A stretch of 64,000 nt of DNA from Xylanimonas cellulosilytica (GTDB taxonomy: Bacteria > Actinomycetota > Actinomycetes > Actinomycetales > Actinomycetaceae), in NCBI GenBank assembly GCA_001072465.1, contig JVKM01000021.1, positions 1 through 64,000 of the forward strand, given 5' to 3'. A program made the translations under genes and the position numbers. Shown one piece after another: positions 51,101 to 57,987 of this stretch. The notes under the pieces were generated by a model. It had not been told where the DNA came from. It did not search any database and was given only the letters and a program-made list of their open reading frames with translations. How positions within the stretch are numbered: the first letter of the stretch is position 1; each line of letters begins with the position of its first letter.

Positions 51101-52543
51101 CTGGTAGGGGCCGACGAACGTGGGGGTATCGCAGGCTGCGCCGGCGGCCTTAGCATCCTGGGAAGACCAGGTGCAGGGCAGAGTATCGTCCCAGTGCATG
51201 TGCAGCGTCGTGTTACCGGTGTTGTTGGCGGAGAAACGCCAAGGGGTCTTCACGTTGCGAACCTGGTACTGGTAGTCGTTGCCGGACTTAGCAATACGGC
51301 CGCCGACCTTACGCTCGGCGAAGCCGTGCGTAATCTCGGAGCTCTTCGTCAGGGTCTTCGTCGGGTCGTTCATGACCTCGGCGCTGATGGTCGCCTTGTT
51401 GGTGACCGTGTCATCGAGCGTGACCGTGCCCTCGGGGTACTTCACGGTGACGGTCGACTCGATCGGGTTCTGCCAGAACCAGCGATCGTAGGACCAGGTG
51501 ACGGTATGGGTCGCCGGATCGTAGACGCCGCCGTCAGAGGCCGTGACGAAAACAGCCTTGGCGGGCAGCGGGTCCACAACCTTGATGTTCTGGACACCCA
51601 CGAAGCCGAGGCCGTTGAGGCCATTCTTCAGCGAGGAGCCGTTCCAGCGGATACCGACCTTGTTGGGGTTGTCCTGGTCGATCTGCTGATAGCCGTAGCG
51701 CAGCTTGTAGGTCGCCTCACCACCAACGGCGGGGTAGTTCGCCTTGTTGGTGGGGCCGCTCTTCTCGATCGCGATGTCGGTATCGGCGGTCCAGGTGGTG
51801 GTGAGCTCGTTCTCGAGCTTCTCAGCATTCTGCGCGCTGAAGGTCACCTTCTGGGTGGTCGTCGAGTTGTTCGGCGCGTCGTAGTAGCTGTAGTTCCAGG
51901 TGACCTGGATACGGTCGGACGTGCCGGCGGGCAGCGGGTCCTTCAGCGTGAAGCGGTAACGCTGGACGCGCGATCCATCCTCGGGCTTGTCAACATATTG
52001 CGCCGTCCTGGCGACGCTGTCACCGGTGACAGGGACGATGTTGTAGCCGCGCTCGGCGAGCTTGAGGCCGTCCGGCGTGATGGGGCCGGGCAACGCCAGC
52101 TCGATGACGGCTCCCTTACAGGGGGTGGTCACCGAGGAGCAGGAGAAGTTGATCGTCGTGATCTGCTCGTCGTGGCTACGCAGGGTTTCTGCGTCGTTGA
52201 CGACGTTGAGAGCGAGGGTCGCGGAGTCATCCGCGACTGCGCGGGCGCGGCGCGTGCGGGGCTGATCCTCGGGGGCTACCTCGGCGGCGGGAGCCTCGGC
52301 GCCATCCTCAGCGGCGGGGGCTTCAACCCCGGCCTCGGCGGCGGGCTCGGCGGCCACCTCAGTATCGGACGAGGCCGTGGCAGCTTCCTGGGAGGTTGCT
52401 ACGTCGGGCGATTGCGTGCTTTCGTCGGCGGCGCTGGCTCGCATGGCGAGGGGTGTCAGCGACGTGACGAGAAGCGAGAGAGCGGCCAGGCTGGCAGCAC
52501 CCGCAACGCCCACACGGGCGCGGAACGGACGCAGTCGAGACAT
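45167..52543 (-). CDS. giant cell-wall-anchored surface protein B, paralogue with one extra stalk module
   Basis: 2458 residues. Signal peptide and C-terminal anchor are essentially identical to protein A (MSRLRPFRARVGVAGAASLA; LARTG at 2422-2426 and KRRRDREEA). A longer Ala/Glu-rich linker follows the signal peptide (about 40-100), then a homologous but diverged head. Stalk order: DUF11 (~1021), SdrD-B (~1184, 1317, 1441), DUF11 (~1564), SdrD-B (~1691, 1804, 1924), DUF11 (~2064), SdrD-B (~2191, 2307). Protein A lacks one B-B-B-DUF11 block of about 500 residues. The 3' ~1.6 kb is nearly identical in nucleotides to gene A. Same AAGGAG ribosome binding site as A. Probably an adhesin; ligand unknown. 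Confidence 0.9.
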   Translation of the reverse strand: MSRLRPFRARVGVAGAASLAALSLLVTSLTPLAMRASAADESTQSPDVATSQEAATASSDTEVAAEPAAEAGVEAPAAEDGAEAPAAEVAPEDQPRTRRARAVADDSATLALNVVNDAETLRSHDEQITTINFSCSSVTTPCKGAVIELALPGPITPDGLKLAERGYNIVPVTGDSVARTAQYVDKPEDGSRVQRYRFTLKDPLPAGTSDRIQVTWNYSYYDAPNNSTTTQKVTFSAQNAEKLENELTTTWTADTDIAIEKSGPTNKANYPAVGGEATYKLRYGYQQIDQDNPNKVGIRWNGSSLKNGLNGLGFVGVQNIKVVDPLPAKAVFVTASDGGVYDPATHTVTWSYDRWFWQNPIESTVTVKYPEGTVTLDDTVTNKATISAEVMNDPTKTLTKSSEITHGFAERKVGGRIAKSGNDYQYQVRNVKTPWRFSANNTGNTTLHMHWDDTLPCTWSSQDAKAAGAACDTPTFVGPYQFNILGKSGYEENGGWTFEYWTNKGNHETVNYTKTTGLTLPEGEWITRFTIDTDVAPQTNATIFFYGTVNPALPTTEPADFASHYNPVYPPEKYYNYVASPDYVRFQNCASGTLTDKDTGTVVASNDEVCSWMRVRDEFPSVQAYKSVRTNPVVVGKPATFFINGTAKPATEGGTPTPFTIVDLLPEGFDVDDASGIVPEKRSTLKNPDGTPYDLSKVTVEVEKNYNNTGRTLIRWNVPDPVEGSLYSTFNVNVLATAPAGKNTNDAMAFMPGDGAKATTEDKSLRNTNYCISNRAIDTFDVNKNGSTTDYVCNAAIDFNVATTPSMAIAKEVKGNKNPDFVPAGEVAEIDPGADGAYRFTISNAGNTPLTKVVAYDILPYVGDVGVGPASSQARDSRWKPNLNSTAWAFESVKEKPGRDPEVTAVPASDITVQYSTVPNPCRGEVLSAGGAMNDAPAGCTPNAWGDAPADLTTITGFRLVMNRDIEPGEKIRFIATMTSPVNANLIAWNSVAMSGGSMQNGKVSYLLPNEAPKVGINVSSDVELKKTVARAKMNGDEPVRDANGVIETVESDDVIMPGDYMLYKVNLKAKGPAVASGMNVADALPSGVEYVSSETRVCQDGATNPCTGPVYATANYDAAAGTWTAMESGILDTNLNVGGTETLYVLVKVKPATEGTTITNTATLGKFDQIDSNPDNNKDSATFKVGGTLSGTIYNDADAWWSFNEDKEKPFEGVTVRLLDADGNPVKDSSGADITTKTGADGKYTFTRLPLGSYKVEVVPGEAKLDGTDVNLADYKQTYGYGSSTTRSQIGQGKLVTPDPITLTSAAPNVTKIDFGFVKPVSLGNFVWFDANKNGIQDADEVGVAGVTVTLDGQLDMDLVVDADGNPVKPVTTDANGKYVFTNMLPSSYGVTFTIPDGYSETVSKAGDDRAVDSDGWQTWTILKQGQDDMTIDLGLIADGTIGDTLFWDVDNNGGSEPSGADKPLAGVTVKLTYTTPAGVEKTLTTVTDENGKYSFKDLAPGDYVVTVDKASLATVCPECTAQTHAPSGDLTAAEGQELSLTSKVTLSPGKMTNNDQDWAFTGVANTAIVKAIAEPAEVPAGGFTPGTSVTYTLTVTNEGPSPATGVIAQDKLPSGVTFVSAEGDGTYDAASGKWDLSTEVIEKGATRTLRITVTIDASAAGSVVTNTATIEKQDQIGDKKPDNTSSVPLTAGYTIAGKLYNDADASFSSSDSEAPYAGVTVALLKKDGTPVLDKDGNPMTAVTDAEGKYSFVGLPLGEYTVSVVDPTSGPLAGTKPTEAYTGRYKTTADVTIAEATGSVIDVNFGFVKPASVGDYTWMDVNRDGLQDADEPALPGVTVTLTRADGSAVTDASGNPVAAVTTDANGKYVFENLLPGDYKVSFQAPAGYEATTSEAGDDRAADSNGASASVTLVQGQTDDTIDFGAVGTGVIGDQLFVDVNQNGGNAPDAGDKPLEGVKVTLTWTGPGGITRTYETTTDAEGKYKFENLLPGEYKVSVDPETLLKAEPLLDVLTHSPAGDVDAKKVVSEDAKADKDKLAQAFNLNTSVTLTGEKNQNLDQDWGFGISADTAIMKAITDPDEQAQESFEFTPGQRVTYTLTLTNNGPGAATGVKASDELPSGVSFVSAQGDGSYDSATGVWDLSGLTLAKGDVKTITITVEITGEGAGKLVTNVARITHQDQAGDDPTNNESSASFKGGFNLGGTIYRDSDASYSKSDSEQRFKGVTVALLNEDGTPVLDSEGNPMTAVTDEKGAYQFVGLAPASYRVVIVDPDKGDLAGLIPTQAYTGRGATEAAVTITNASVQGVDFGLVAPATVGDRVWNDADGNGADNGEPGVPGVTVILKDANGVEVGRTTTDANGNYRFTGLVPGTYTVDIEVPAGFNAATTSMTVTVGEGEENLDVDFPLTVIPAPTPATTVAKVLARTGSDASVLGGMAAMAAIAGFAALAGKRRRDREEA

Positions 52544-53070
52544 CGACTTCTCCTTCTATCGTCAGAATGTGGACAGGACTTGCGTCCCAGCCTAGTGAAG
52601 GAGCAGAGTGCAGCACCACGCCTAACAACTATCGCCTGAGCCACAACTACAACGGTGTATTTCGTTGATATTTCGGGCATAACGGCAATGTAACAACTTC
52701 TCTGAACTCTTGGTCAGCACATAGTTTTGAGCGACAACAATAGATTTTTCAACAATTAACAAGACCCTATTCTCGGCGTCGTCAAATTATGACCACTGCA
52801 ATAGGGATTAGATGAAAGTCGGTCTCAGAATTTAGTGATGCATTGCACTCAGGTCCCGCCAGTAAGATAATTACCCAGTATTCCCAAGGTGTGTGCGATG
52901 TCCGCGCACAACACACTTCCCAAACCAACTAGCAAATAAGCTGTGCAAACACCGGATAGCTAGAAACATGTTGGTCGCGGTTCGGCCCCAGGCATCGGCG
53001 AGGAGTGGTTAGCGGGCTAACGTGCTTGCTCTACTGCGCCTCAGACAGGATGCGCCCTATCGGGAGGACG

Positions 53071-53167
53071 ACACCCGTTAGGGAAGATTCCACCTGATCG
53101 GGAGCATTCAACCCGTTAGGGAAGATTCCACCCGATCAGAAGGGGTTGAATCTTCCCGATCGGGTGT
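53071..53167. repeat. 38-bp direct repeat pair with matching inverted copy
   Basis: ACCCGTTAGGGAAGATTCCA occurs at 53073 and again at 53111 (38-base period). GAATCTTCCCGATCGGGTGT at 53148-53167 is the reverse complement of the first copy with three central mismatches. The set can fold into alternative long hairpins. Confidence 0.75.
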
Positions 53168-53294
53168 AACACCTCATCGGTCACAAGCCTCGTCGCGGAG
53201 CTGGCCGCCCGTGATGCCCCGTCGTTGCTGGCGACACTTCACCGGCATTCAACTGCGCCCGGCCGGGCACGTAGCTCACATGCAAACCGCTGAC

Positions 53295-53406
53295 TATGCG
53301 CGTGAACCCCTTAATACGCACGTAAACCTCTAGATATGCACGTGGGCGACGCTGCCCACACGCATATCATCGGGCCCACGTGCGCATTAGCGGGCCCACG
53401 TGCACG
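53295..53406. repeat. array of six 13-bp motifs at 20-bp spacing, three direct then three inverted
   Basis: Direct copies TATGCGCGTGAAC (53295), TACGCACGTAAAC (53315) and TATGCACGTGGGC (53335) are followed by inverted copies GCCCACACGCATA (53354), GCCCACGTGCGCA (53374) and GCCCACGTGCACG (53394). Start-to-start spacing is exactly 20 bases in each half. This resembles a phased protein-binding array or iterons more than a CRISPR. No adjacent regulator gene. Confidence 0.8.
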
Positions 53407-53653
53407 GCGAGGAGTGCAGGAAGCTAGCACGCCTCGGCGAACCACCACCGAAACCTGAGTGTCCACACCAAGGCCACGCGTTCACCCACGCTTTCACCCA
53501 CACATCAGGCACGTGAGGGTATTCATACCCCCACGACGAAACAACCAACTTCAATGTTAATTGTCGACCACCAGCAAGCCAAAAAGTCACCACAAGACCA
53601 GCACGTTGCATCCTTTTACCCGATAGTTCCCCGCCACCGGGCCAGAGAATACG

Positions 53654-53687
53654 AAAACCTCCGCGCTTCGAAGGAAGCGCGGAGGTT
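53654..53687 (-). terminator. terminator after tRNA-Ser(GCT)
   Basis: Perfect arms AACCTCCGCGCTTC and GAAGCGCGGAGGTT enclose GAAG. On the minus strand the hairpin is followed by TTCG, just after the tRNA 3' end. Confidence 0.75.
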
Positions 53688-53692
53688 ATGCG

Positions 53693-53782
53693 CGGAGACG
53701 GCGGGATTTGAACCCGCGAGGGGCTATGCACCCCTACCTCCTTAGCAGGGAGGCGCACTCGACCGGACTATGCGACGTCTCC
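53693..53782 (-). tRNA. tRNA-Ser (anticodon GCT)
   Basis: On the minus strand the acceptor stem GGAGACG pairs with CGTCTCC (discriminator G). The anticodon loop is CTGCTAA (anticodon GCT), a long class II variable arm follows (GGTAGGGGTGCATAGCCCC), and the T arm has GGTTCAAATCC. CCA is not encoded. Confidence 0.94.
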
Positions 53783-53860
53783 AGTGCCGACTACTTTAGG
53801 GCATTTTCGCCGCGAGCGCGAACGTGCGCCCACAGCGACGCCCGTGGGCGGCCGGCTCGG

Positions 53861-53947
53861 CGGAGGGCGAGGGATTCGAACCCCCGGTGCCATTGCTGAC
53901 ACAACGGTTTTCAAGACCGTCTCTTTCGGCCACTCAGACAGCCCTCC
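53861..53947 (-). tRNA. tRNA-Ser (anticodon TGA)
   Basis: On the minus strand the acceptor stem GGAGGGC pairs with GCCCTCC (discriminator G). The anticodon loop CTTGAAA gives TGA, a class II variable arm is present, and the T loop reads GGTTCGAATCC. It lies 78 bases upstream of tRNA-Ser(GCT) on the same strand, so the two may be co-transcribed. Confidence 0.94.
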
Positions 53948-53970
53948 AGACGCGGATCATCCTACAGGAC

Positions 53971-54007
53971 CGGGCCCGGGGATGCGACCCTCGCATCCCC
54001 GGGCCCG
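53971..54007 (-). terminator. terminator of the AGE-family gene
   Basis: A perfect 17-bp stem CGGGCCCGGGGATGCGA with loop CCC lies 23 bases after the stop of the AGE-family gene and just upstream of tRNA-Ser(TGA). Confidence 0.8.
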
Positions 54008-54029
54008 AGCCCATCAGACATCCGATGCG

Positions 54030-55370
54030 TCAGCCGCGCAGCCCGAAGAAGTTCCAGGACTTCTTGTCGGGGGCCGGTTCCTCGGGGCGATCGAGGAGGC
54101 CGCGCGAGAGCGCAGGGGCCGTCGGCGGCCACAGCGGCAGGCGGATCGCGAGCGTCGCCTGGACGGCGTGGTAGACGTCCCAGCGCGAGGACTTGGCGGG
54201 CTGGACGTTCTCGTTGCGCGGGCCGAGGCGACGCACCCATCGGCCGGGCTGGCTGATGAGGTAGTCGTGGATGTAGTCGATGAAGGAGCGGTAGCAGTGC
54301 TCGAAGTGCTCGACGTCGGAGACGCGGGCGCCGTCGTCCAGCATGGCGCGGCGCACGGCGACGGTGGCGCACACGCCCTCACAGACGACCCACTGCTGGT
54401 GTTCGTCCTCGCCGGGCACGGGATCCCCCTCGTCGTTGACGCCGGTGGAGAAGCCGGGGTTGCCGTCGGTGCGACGCCAGCCGTCGACGCGAGCACGCTC
54501 GAAGAGCTCGGTTCCCATCTCGAGGAGGTAGTCGGGCACGGTCCAACCCATCGAGCGCAGGCCGGCACGCACCTGCAGCGCGAAGCGAGCGAGCTGCATG
54601 GAGTGGCCGGTCACGTAGCCCTCGTAGTAGCGGCGTCCGTCGTTGAGGAGCTTGCCCGCCTCGGGGCTCGGCTCCCATTTCTCGTCGAAGAACTCGGGGA
54701 TGCGCCAGCCGTTCTTGGAGGCGATCTTGTAGGCGAAGGCCGTCATCTTCTCGGCGCGGTCGAGCCATTCGGGCTCGGTCGTCGCCTCGGCCGCGGCCAT
54801 GTAGGCCTCGATCGTGTGGATGAGGGTGCCGAGGGTGTGGACGGGGACAGGCTCATTGAAGGCCTCGTCATACTCATCCCACACGAGGCCGTAGTCGTCG
54901 GCCCACAGCTCCTTCTGTTCCTCGAGCATGCGGTTGAGCAGCTCGTGGGCTCCGGGGCGGTTTGCGACCGTCGCGGCGGCGACACCCAGCAGCGCGTACA
55001 CCGTGTGGTACTGCGACTTGACGCGCGCGTCCTCGTCCCACGGCACGCCGTGGCCCTCAGCGTCAGGCTCGGGCTTGATCGCGAACCACATACCGCCGTT
55101 GACGGGGTCCGTGAAGTAGTTGGTCAGCGCCTTGACGGCATGGTCGGCGTAGCGACGAGTGCCAGGCAGACCCATGAGCGCACCGAGCGAGAACACGTAG
55201 GCCATGCGACCAGTGACGGCCAGGTCAATCGATCGGGTCGGGTCGGGCTTTCCATCGGCGTCGAGGTGCGCGAAACCAGTCGCGACGATCGCGCCTTCTG
55301 CCTCTTCAATGAGTGCCTGCATGTGGCCGCTCAGCCAACGGTTATGTTCGATGGAATCAAACCATCCCAC
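54030..55370 (-). CDS. AGE-family epimerase/isomerase (N-acylglucosamine 2-epimerase family)
   Basis: A 446-residue (alpha/alpha)6-barrel protein of the AGE/YihS/mannose-isomerase family. These enzymes interconvert sugars at C1/C2 using conserved histidines. Matching segments include GRMAYVFSLGALMGLPGTRR, GGMWFAIKPEPDA, SQYHTVYALLGVAAA, GLVWDEYDEAFNEP and YVTGHSMQLARFALQ, with catalytic-type His in the third and last. The GTG start at 55370 has a strong AGGAGGAACATC box; longer upstream codons have no similarity. It is transcribed away from pgm. Mannose/fructose isomerase or cellobiose 2-epimerase are both possible. Confidence 0.88.
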   Translation of the reverse strand: MGWFDSIEHNRWLSGHMQALIEEAEGAIVATGFAHLDADGKPDPTRSIDLAVTGRMAYVFSLGALMGLPGTRRYADHAVKALTNYFTDPVNGGMWFAIKPEPDAEGHGVPWDEDARVKSQYHTVYALLGVAAATVANRPGAHELLNRMLEEQKELWADDYGLVWDEYDEAFNEPVPVHTLGTLIHTIEAYMAAAEATTEPEWLDRAEKMTAFAYKIASKNGWRIPEFFDEKWEPSPEAGKLLNDGRRYYEGYVTGHSMQLARFALQVRAGLRSMGWTVPDYLLEMGTELFERARVDGWRRTDGNPGFSTGVNDEGDPVPGEDEHQQWVVCEGVCATVAVRRAMLDDGARVSDVEHFEHCYRSFIDYIHDYLISQPGRWVRRLGPRNENVQPAKSSRWDVYHAVQATLAIRLPLWPPTAPALSRGLLDRPEEPAPDKKSWNFFGLRG

Positions 55371-55618
55371 GATGTTCCTCCTGACAACACAGTCACGGTC
55401 TGCGGTGACCGACATCTCATAGGATAGTCGCTCGGCGCCTTTTTTGGGAATACGTGCATACACCCCTCCGCCCACACGGACGAGGCCGGGGCACGGCGCG
55501 CTCTCACCTGGCCTTTTCCAGACGGCCTGCCACGGCCTCGAACAAGAGAAAACAAGGAAAAGTCCACGCCGTGGGACGGCGCTACCCACAAGCGGGCGTA
55601 ACGTGCAACACTGTTGCT
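55371..55618. promoter_or_regulatory. shared upstream region of the AGE-family gene and pgm
   Basis: 248 bases between divergent genes, so it must contain both promoters. A REP-like pair of arms lies at 55479-55492 (GACGAGGCCGGGGC) and 55530-55543 (CCACGGCCTCGAAC). No unambiguous -35/-10 pair was found. Confidence 0.45.
55479..55543. repeat. REP-like palindromic element upstream of pgm
   Basis: Inverted arms of the dispersed GACGAGGCCGGGG family are separated by 37 bases. It lies between divergently transcribed genes rather than at a transcript end, which argues against a purely terminator role for the family. Confidence 0.55.
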
Positions 55619-57295
55619 ATGCATGAACGAGCTGGCACACGTGCCCTACCTGAAGACCTCATCAACGTCGACGATGTCATCTCCGCCTACTACGACATCG
55701 TCCCTGACCCGACCGACGTGGGACAGCGCGTCGCGTTCGGAACGTCGGGCCACCGCGGCGCTTCGTTGGACGGTAAGTTCAACGAGGCGCACATCATCGC
55801 CATCACCGCGGCGATCATCGAGTACCGCGCCTCCCAGGGCATCAACGGTCCCCTGTTCATCGGCCGTGACACCCACGCCCTGAGCGAGCCCGCGTGGCGC
55901 ACCGCCCTGGAGGTCCTCGCGGCCGCCGGCATCGACACGCGCATCGACTCGCGCGGCTCCTACACGCCCACCCCCGCCGTGTCCGTCGCCATCCTCGGCG
56001 CGAACGGCGCCCCGGCTAACCTGCGCACCGAGGGCGACGGCCTGGCCGACGGCATCGTCGTCACCCCCAGCCACAACCCCCCGCGCGACGGCGGCTTCAA
56101 GTACAACCCGCCTCACGGCGGCCCCGCCGACACCGACGCAACCGGCTGGATCGCGGCGCGCGCCAACGAGCTCCTCGACTCGGGCGAATGGAAGAACGTT
56201 CCCCGCGTCACCGGCTCCGACCTGCTGCACGACCCGAACATCAAGCCCTTCGACTACCTGGACTACTACGTCTCGCAGCTCGACCAGGTCATCGACATCG
56301 AGGCCATCCGTAAGGCGGGCGTGCGCATCGGCGCCGACCCGCTCGGCGGCGCGTCCATCGACTACTGGGCGGCCATCGGCGAGCACTACGGCCTCGACCT
56401 GACCGTCGTCAACCCCGAGGTTGACCCGGCCTGGCCGTTCATGACCCTGGACTGGGACGGCAAGATCCGCATGGACTGCTCCTCGCCCTACGCGATGGCG
56501 TCCCTGCGCGAGGCCATGACACCCGACGCCGAGGGCAACACCCCCTACGACATCGCGACCGGCAACGACGCGGATTCGGACCGCCACGGCATCGTCACCC
56601 CCGACGGCCTGATGAACCCGAACCACTTCCTGGCCGTCGCCATCGAGTACCTGTTCACGCACCGCCCCGGCTGGAACGCCGACGCGGCCGTGGGCAAGAC
56701 CCTCGTGTCCTCCGCGCTCATCGACCGCGTCGTGGCCTCCATGGGCCGCAACCTCATCGAGGTGCCCGTGGGCTTCAAGTACTTCGTGCCCGGCCTGCTC
56801 TCCGGCACCGTTGGTTTCGGCGGCGAGGAGAGCGCGGGAGCCTCGTTCCTGCGCAAGGACGGCACCGTGTGGTCGACCGATAAGGACGGCATCATCCTGG
56901 CGCTGCTCGCCTCGGAGATCCTGGCTGTGACCGGCAAGACCCCCTCCCAGCTGCACGAGGAGCAGGTCGAGCGCTTCGGCGCCTCCGCCTACGCCCGTAT
57001 CGACGCCGCCGCCTCCCGCGAGGAGAAGGCGAAGCTCGCAGCCCTGTCTGCGGACGACGTAACCGCGACCGAGCTGGCCGGCGACCCGATCGTCGCGAAG
57101 CTGGTGCGCGCGCCCGGCAACGACGCGCCCATCGGCGGCCTGAAGGTGACGACCGAGTCCGCGTGGTTCGCCGCGCGCCCGTCGGGCACCGAGGACGTCT
57201 ACAAGATCTACGGCGAGTCCTTCAAGGGGGCCGAGCACCTGGCCGAGGTCCAGGAGGCCGCCAAGCAGGTCGTGTCCGACGCCCTCAACGACTGA
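55619..57295 (+). CDS. pgm: phosphoglucomutase (alpha-D-glucose phosphate-specific)
   Basis: Interconverts glucose 1- and 6-phosphate, linking glycolysis to glycogen and wall polysaccharide synthesis. The 558-residue protein has the N-terminal motif [20 protein letters not shown], the phosphoserine loop [20 protein letters not shown] (catalytic Ser near residue 145), the metal loop [14 protein letters not shown], the sugar-binding loop [12 protein letters not shown] and the phosphate-binding [13 protein letters not shown]. The length is that of the Pgm (not ManB/GlmM) subgroup. The ATG at 55619 was chosen from the family N-terminus. Confidence 0.96.
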   Translation: MHERAGTRALPEDLINVDDVISAYYDIVPDPTDVGQRVAFGTSGHRGASLDGKFNEAHIIAITAAIIEYRASQGINGPLFIGRDTHALSEPAWRTALEVLAAAGIDTRIDSRGSYTPTPAVSVAILGANGAPANLRTEGDGLADGIVVTPSHNPPRDGGFKYNPPHGGPADTDATGWIAARANELLDSGEWKNVPRVTGSDLLHDPNIKPFDYLDYYVSQLDQVIDIEAIRKAGVRIGADPLGGASIDYWAAIGEHYGLDLTVVNPEVDPAWPFMTLDWDGKIRMDCSSPYAMASLREAMTPDAEGNTPYDIATGNDADSDRHGIVTPDGLMNPNHFLAVAIEYLFTHRPGWNADAAVGKTLVSSALIDRVVASMGRNLIEVPVGFKYFVPGLLSGTVGFGGEESAGASFLRKDGTVWSTDKDGIILALLASEILAVTGKTPSQLHEEQVERFGASAYARIDAAASREEKAKLAALSADDVTATELAGDPIVAKLVRAPGNDAPIGGLKVTTESAWFAARPSGTEDVYKIYGESFKGAEHLAEVQEAAKQVVSDALND

Positions 57296-57330
57296 CGCTC
57301 TGACGCTGCCCGCTCACGCGGGTTGCGTGA

Positions 57331-57363
57331 GGGGGGCGGCGCTCGATTGAGCGCCGCCCCCCC
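57331..57363. terminator. bidirectional terminator after pgm
   Basis: Perfect arms GGGGGGCGGCGCTC and GAGCGCCGCCCCCC with a short ATT-centred loop lie between the convergent pgm gene and the 172-residue gene. Confidence 0.8.
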
Positions 57364-57397
57364 TTCGTTGTCTATCGGTGAGCCGAGATGGCTGCCG

Positions 57398-57916
57398 TCA
57401 GGACTGCGCGCCTGCGGCAACGTCCAGGAACCACTGCGGAATGCGGCCGGGCAGCTCCATGAGCGTCTTCGGGTCACCCACGGACCCGTCGCTGAGCAGG
57501 GGATCCGTGTAGTAGTTCACGGACGTCAGCCAGCTCTCGGACACCATGACGTGGACGGTCGCACCGAAGCGTTCGCTACCCCAGATCAACACGGTATCCG
57601 TCGTCCCGTCCTGCAGGACCTCCGCCTTTTCACTGCACACGAACCCGAGAGGGGCCAGCGCGGCATCAAACACCTCGCGAACGCGAACAGGGTCATGCTC
57701 GTCGAAGTCGTAGCTGCGGGAGATGAAGGCGTACAGGACGTGGTCGCCGACGTTGTTCCTGGCGATCACGTCGTTACGGAAGTAGCCGCGATAGTTCTCC
57801 CGCGTCATGAGCTGATCGCGGGCAGCAATGATCGTCGGCTCGACGTCGCGCTGGAAGACCTCGATCGACTCCATGCGTGACGCTCGAGCGAGCAGTTCCT
57901 TCTGTTCCGAATTCAT
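57398..57916 (-). CDS. uncharacterised 172-residue protein, possible immunity protein
   Basis: I do not recognise the family. The protein is soluble-looking, mixed alpha/beta and mildly acidic: MNSEQKELLARASRMESIEV, then a helix, strands such as GDHVLYAFISRSYDF and VLIWGSERFGATVHVMVSES, and the end IPQWFLDVAAGAQS. It is the third gene of an apparent operon after a DUF1023 WxG-type hydrolase and its partner, 71 bases downstream. In type VII effector loci that position and size are typical of an immunity protein, which is the inference here. Confidence 0.6.
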   Translation of the reverse strand: MNSEQKELLARASRMESIEVFQRDVEPTIIAARDQLMTRENYRGYFRNDVIARNNVGDHVLYAFISRSYDFDEHDPVRVREVFDAALAPLGFVCSEKAEVLQDGTTDTVLIWGSERFGATVHVMVSESWLTSVNYYTDPLLSDGSVGDPKTLMELPGRIPQWFLDVAAGAQS

Positions 57917-57987
57917 CCGTTATTCTCCTCGAAACGCGGCACCAAATACGTGCGCCGTCACAGCTGCCAGGATAGCGTTCGCCCCAC

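Larger units (their letters stand above)
52544..53692. other. 1.1-kb AT-rich, repeat-bearing non-coding region
   Basis: No credible gene on either strand. The left ~450 bases are AT-rich and must hold the promoter of surface protein gene B. Between about 53050 and 53410 are two separate repeat structures (annotated below). The right part ends in the terminator of tRNA-Ser(GCT). Confidence 0.6.

Noticed and set aside
53050..53170. Direct repeats considered as a CRISPR array for the broken cas9
   Set aside because: Only two direct copies, and the sequence shows no complementarity to the anti-repeat of the predicted tracrRNA.
53295..53406. Six evenly spaced motifs considered as a CRISPR array
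   Set aside because: Repeats are only ~13 bp with ~7-bp gaps, half are inverted, and there are no spacer-length unique segments.
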